IMG/VR virus record: IMGVR_UViG_3300042319_000078 | Span: 1 to 28,417 of that record | Direction: 5' to 3' (one strand) | DNA length: 28,417 nt | Origin: a virus | Shown: one piece after another, positions 27,686-28,417 of the stretch | Layout: each line of letters opens with the position of its first letter | Numbering within the stretch: position 1 is the first letter of the stretch | Translations under genes and position numbers: made by a program | Notes under the pieces: generated by a model | The model's database searches: none | What the model was told of the DNA's origin: nothing | The model's input: only the letters and a program-made list of their open reading frames with translations

Positions 27686-28417
27686 ATGAGTCAATTACAA
27701 GTAACAGGAGAAGCGAAAATAAGGGACATACAAGGTCCAGTAGTGGCTAATAGTGGTGTAGTAACTGCTTTAGATGGAGATGCTTCTCAATATGTACGAG
27801 GAGATGGTACTTTAGCGGATTTCCCAACATCAACAGGTGGAGGTAGTTCGGTTTCTTATTATCTTAACTCAAGCGTAAGTCAAGGTACGATAGGAGGGGT
27901 TGCTTATAGACAATTAGGCAAAACGCCTATTGCTGGTGCTGGAACTGATATTACGACTTCAACTAATGGATATGTAGCAAGTTACATAACTGATTCAAAT
28001 GACCCAGCTTTATTAGAAGTACCTGCTGGTAACTTTAATTGTGAGTTTTATTTTAGTGTAAACTCGGATGCTCATAATCCTTTTGTTTATGCAGAAGTTT
28101 ATAAGTATGATGGCACTACTTTTACTTTGATAGGAAGTAGTCAAAGCGTTCCAGAGTATTTAACAAACGGAACAACATTAAGTCCTTATTACTTTGCTAT
28201 TCCTGTGGCTCAAACTGTATTAGCGATAACGGATAGAATAGCGATTAGAATCTATGTAAACGTTGATGGTAGAACAGTTACTTTACATACAGAGAATAAT
28301 CATTTGTGTCAAGTTGTTACTACTTTTTCAAAGGGATTGACTTCGTTAAATAACTTAACAAGACAAGTACAATTTTTAGCAACAGGAACAAGCGGAACTG
28401 ACTTTAACATCTCAAGT
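27686..28417 (+). CDS. Tail fibre / spike protein, 5' part (truncated at window end)
   Basis: An ATG frame (MSQLQVTGEAKIRDIQGPVV and on) runs 244 codons to the last base. Early segments 'GDASQYVRGDGTLADFP' are typical of Bacteroidota phage fibre N-termini. A C1q/TNF-like jelly-roll domain follows (PAGNFNCEFYFSVNSDA, VYAEVYKYDGTTF, TDRIAIRIYVNVDGRTVTLH), then LNNLTRQVQFLATGTSGTDF, which normally leads into the fibre shaft. The window ends there. It is probably the N-terminal part of the protein whose end lies at 1-567. Confidence 0.8.
   Translation, partial: MSQLQVTGEAKIRDIQGPVVANSGVVTALDGDASQYVRGDGTLADFPTSTGGGSSVSYYLNSSVSQGTIGGVAYRQLGKTPIAGAGTDITTSTNGYVASYITDSNDPALLEVPAGNFNCEFYFSVNSDAHNPFVYAEVYKYDGTTFTLIGSSQSVPEYLTNGTTLSPYYFAIPVAQTVLAITDRIAIRIYVNVDGRTVTLHTENNHLCQVVTTFSKGLTSLNNLTRQVQFLATGTSGTDFNISS

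Noticed and set aside
1-28417. CRISPR array, insertion sequence, integrase, phage repressor or diversity-generating retroelement
   Set aside because: No evenly spaced repeats, no transposase or tyrosine/serine recombinase motifs, no reverse transcriptase motif and no CI-like repressor seen. The only mobile gene found is the HNH endonuclease.

Overview
The window is a gene-dense, almost entirely plus-strand stretch of a tailed-phage (siphovirus-type) genome whose host is most likely a member of the Bacteroidota, perhaps a Flavobacteriia-like bacterium. The reasons are the AT-rich composition, repeated promoter elements of the Bacteroidota type (TAnnTTTG, sometimes with an upstream TTTG/TTG), the near absence of Shine-Dalgarno sequences, signal peptides of the '...SxSQ' kind, and gene families common in flavobacterial phages. 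I see no integrase, phage repressor, tRNA, CRISPR array or insertion sequence.

Layout. 1-895: 3' part of a tail fibre ending in a peptidase S74 chaperone domain, plus a small downstream gene. 940-4052: lysis module, with several small membrane proteins (holin and spanin candidates), an M15 peptidase and a second, lysozyme-like lysin. 4063-5555: a metallophosphoesterase and a small HExxH protein. 5556-5824: intergenic control region with two strong terminators, short repeats and a promoter. 5825-8789: early genes, including a ribbon-helix-helix protein, a stand-alone DnaA domain-IV protein, a RecT/Bet annealase, an SSB-like protein with a DDLPF tail and small HTH and zinc-ribbon proteins. 8786-9775: a C5-cytosine methyltransferase whose DNA also carries a 253-codon open frame in the +1 frame. 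9778-11859: promoter, structured leader RNA, DUF1376-type replication protein, further small genes and a NinG-like nuclease. 12307-13460: a ParB-like protein and a Mom-like DNA-modification protein. 13545-22299: packaging and head genes (TerS, TerL, portal, MuF, prohead protease, HK97-type major capsid protein, terminator, connector genes, major tail protein). 22315-28417: tail chaperones joined by a -1 frameshift at an A10 run, a tape measure, a tail-tip protein, an inserted HNH homing endonuclease, a second tail-tube-like protein and the 5' part of a tail fibre.

The last gene (5' fibre fragment) and the first gene (3' fibre fragment) are both open to the window edge in compatible frames. 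The window therefore probably represents nearly the whole of a roughly 28-30 kb circular or circularly permuted genome opened inside the fibre gene. The genes form a complete lytic programme: replication and recombination (DnaA-like, Bet, SSB-like, NinG), DNA protection (C5-MTase, Mom-like), packaging, capsid, tail and lysis.

The features most worth following up are the frame nested inside the methyltransferase gene, the leader RNA with complementary hairpin loops at 9790-9878, promoter elements placed exactly four bases before start codons, and an unusual membrane/spanin cassette.
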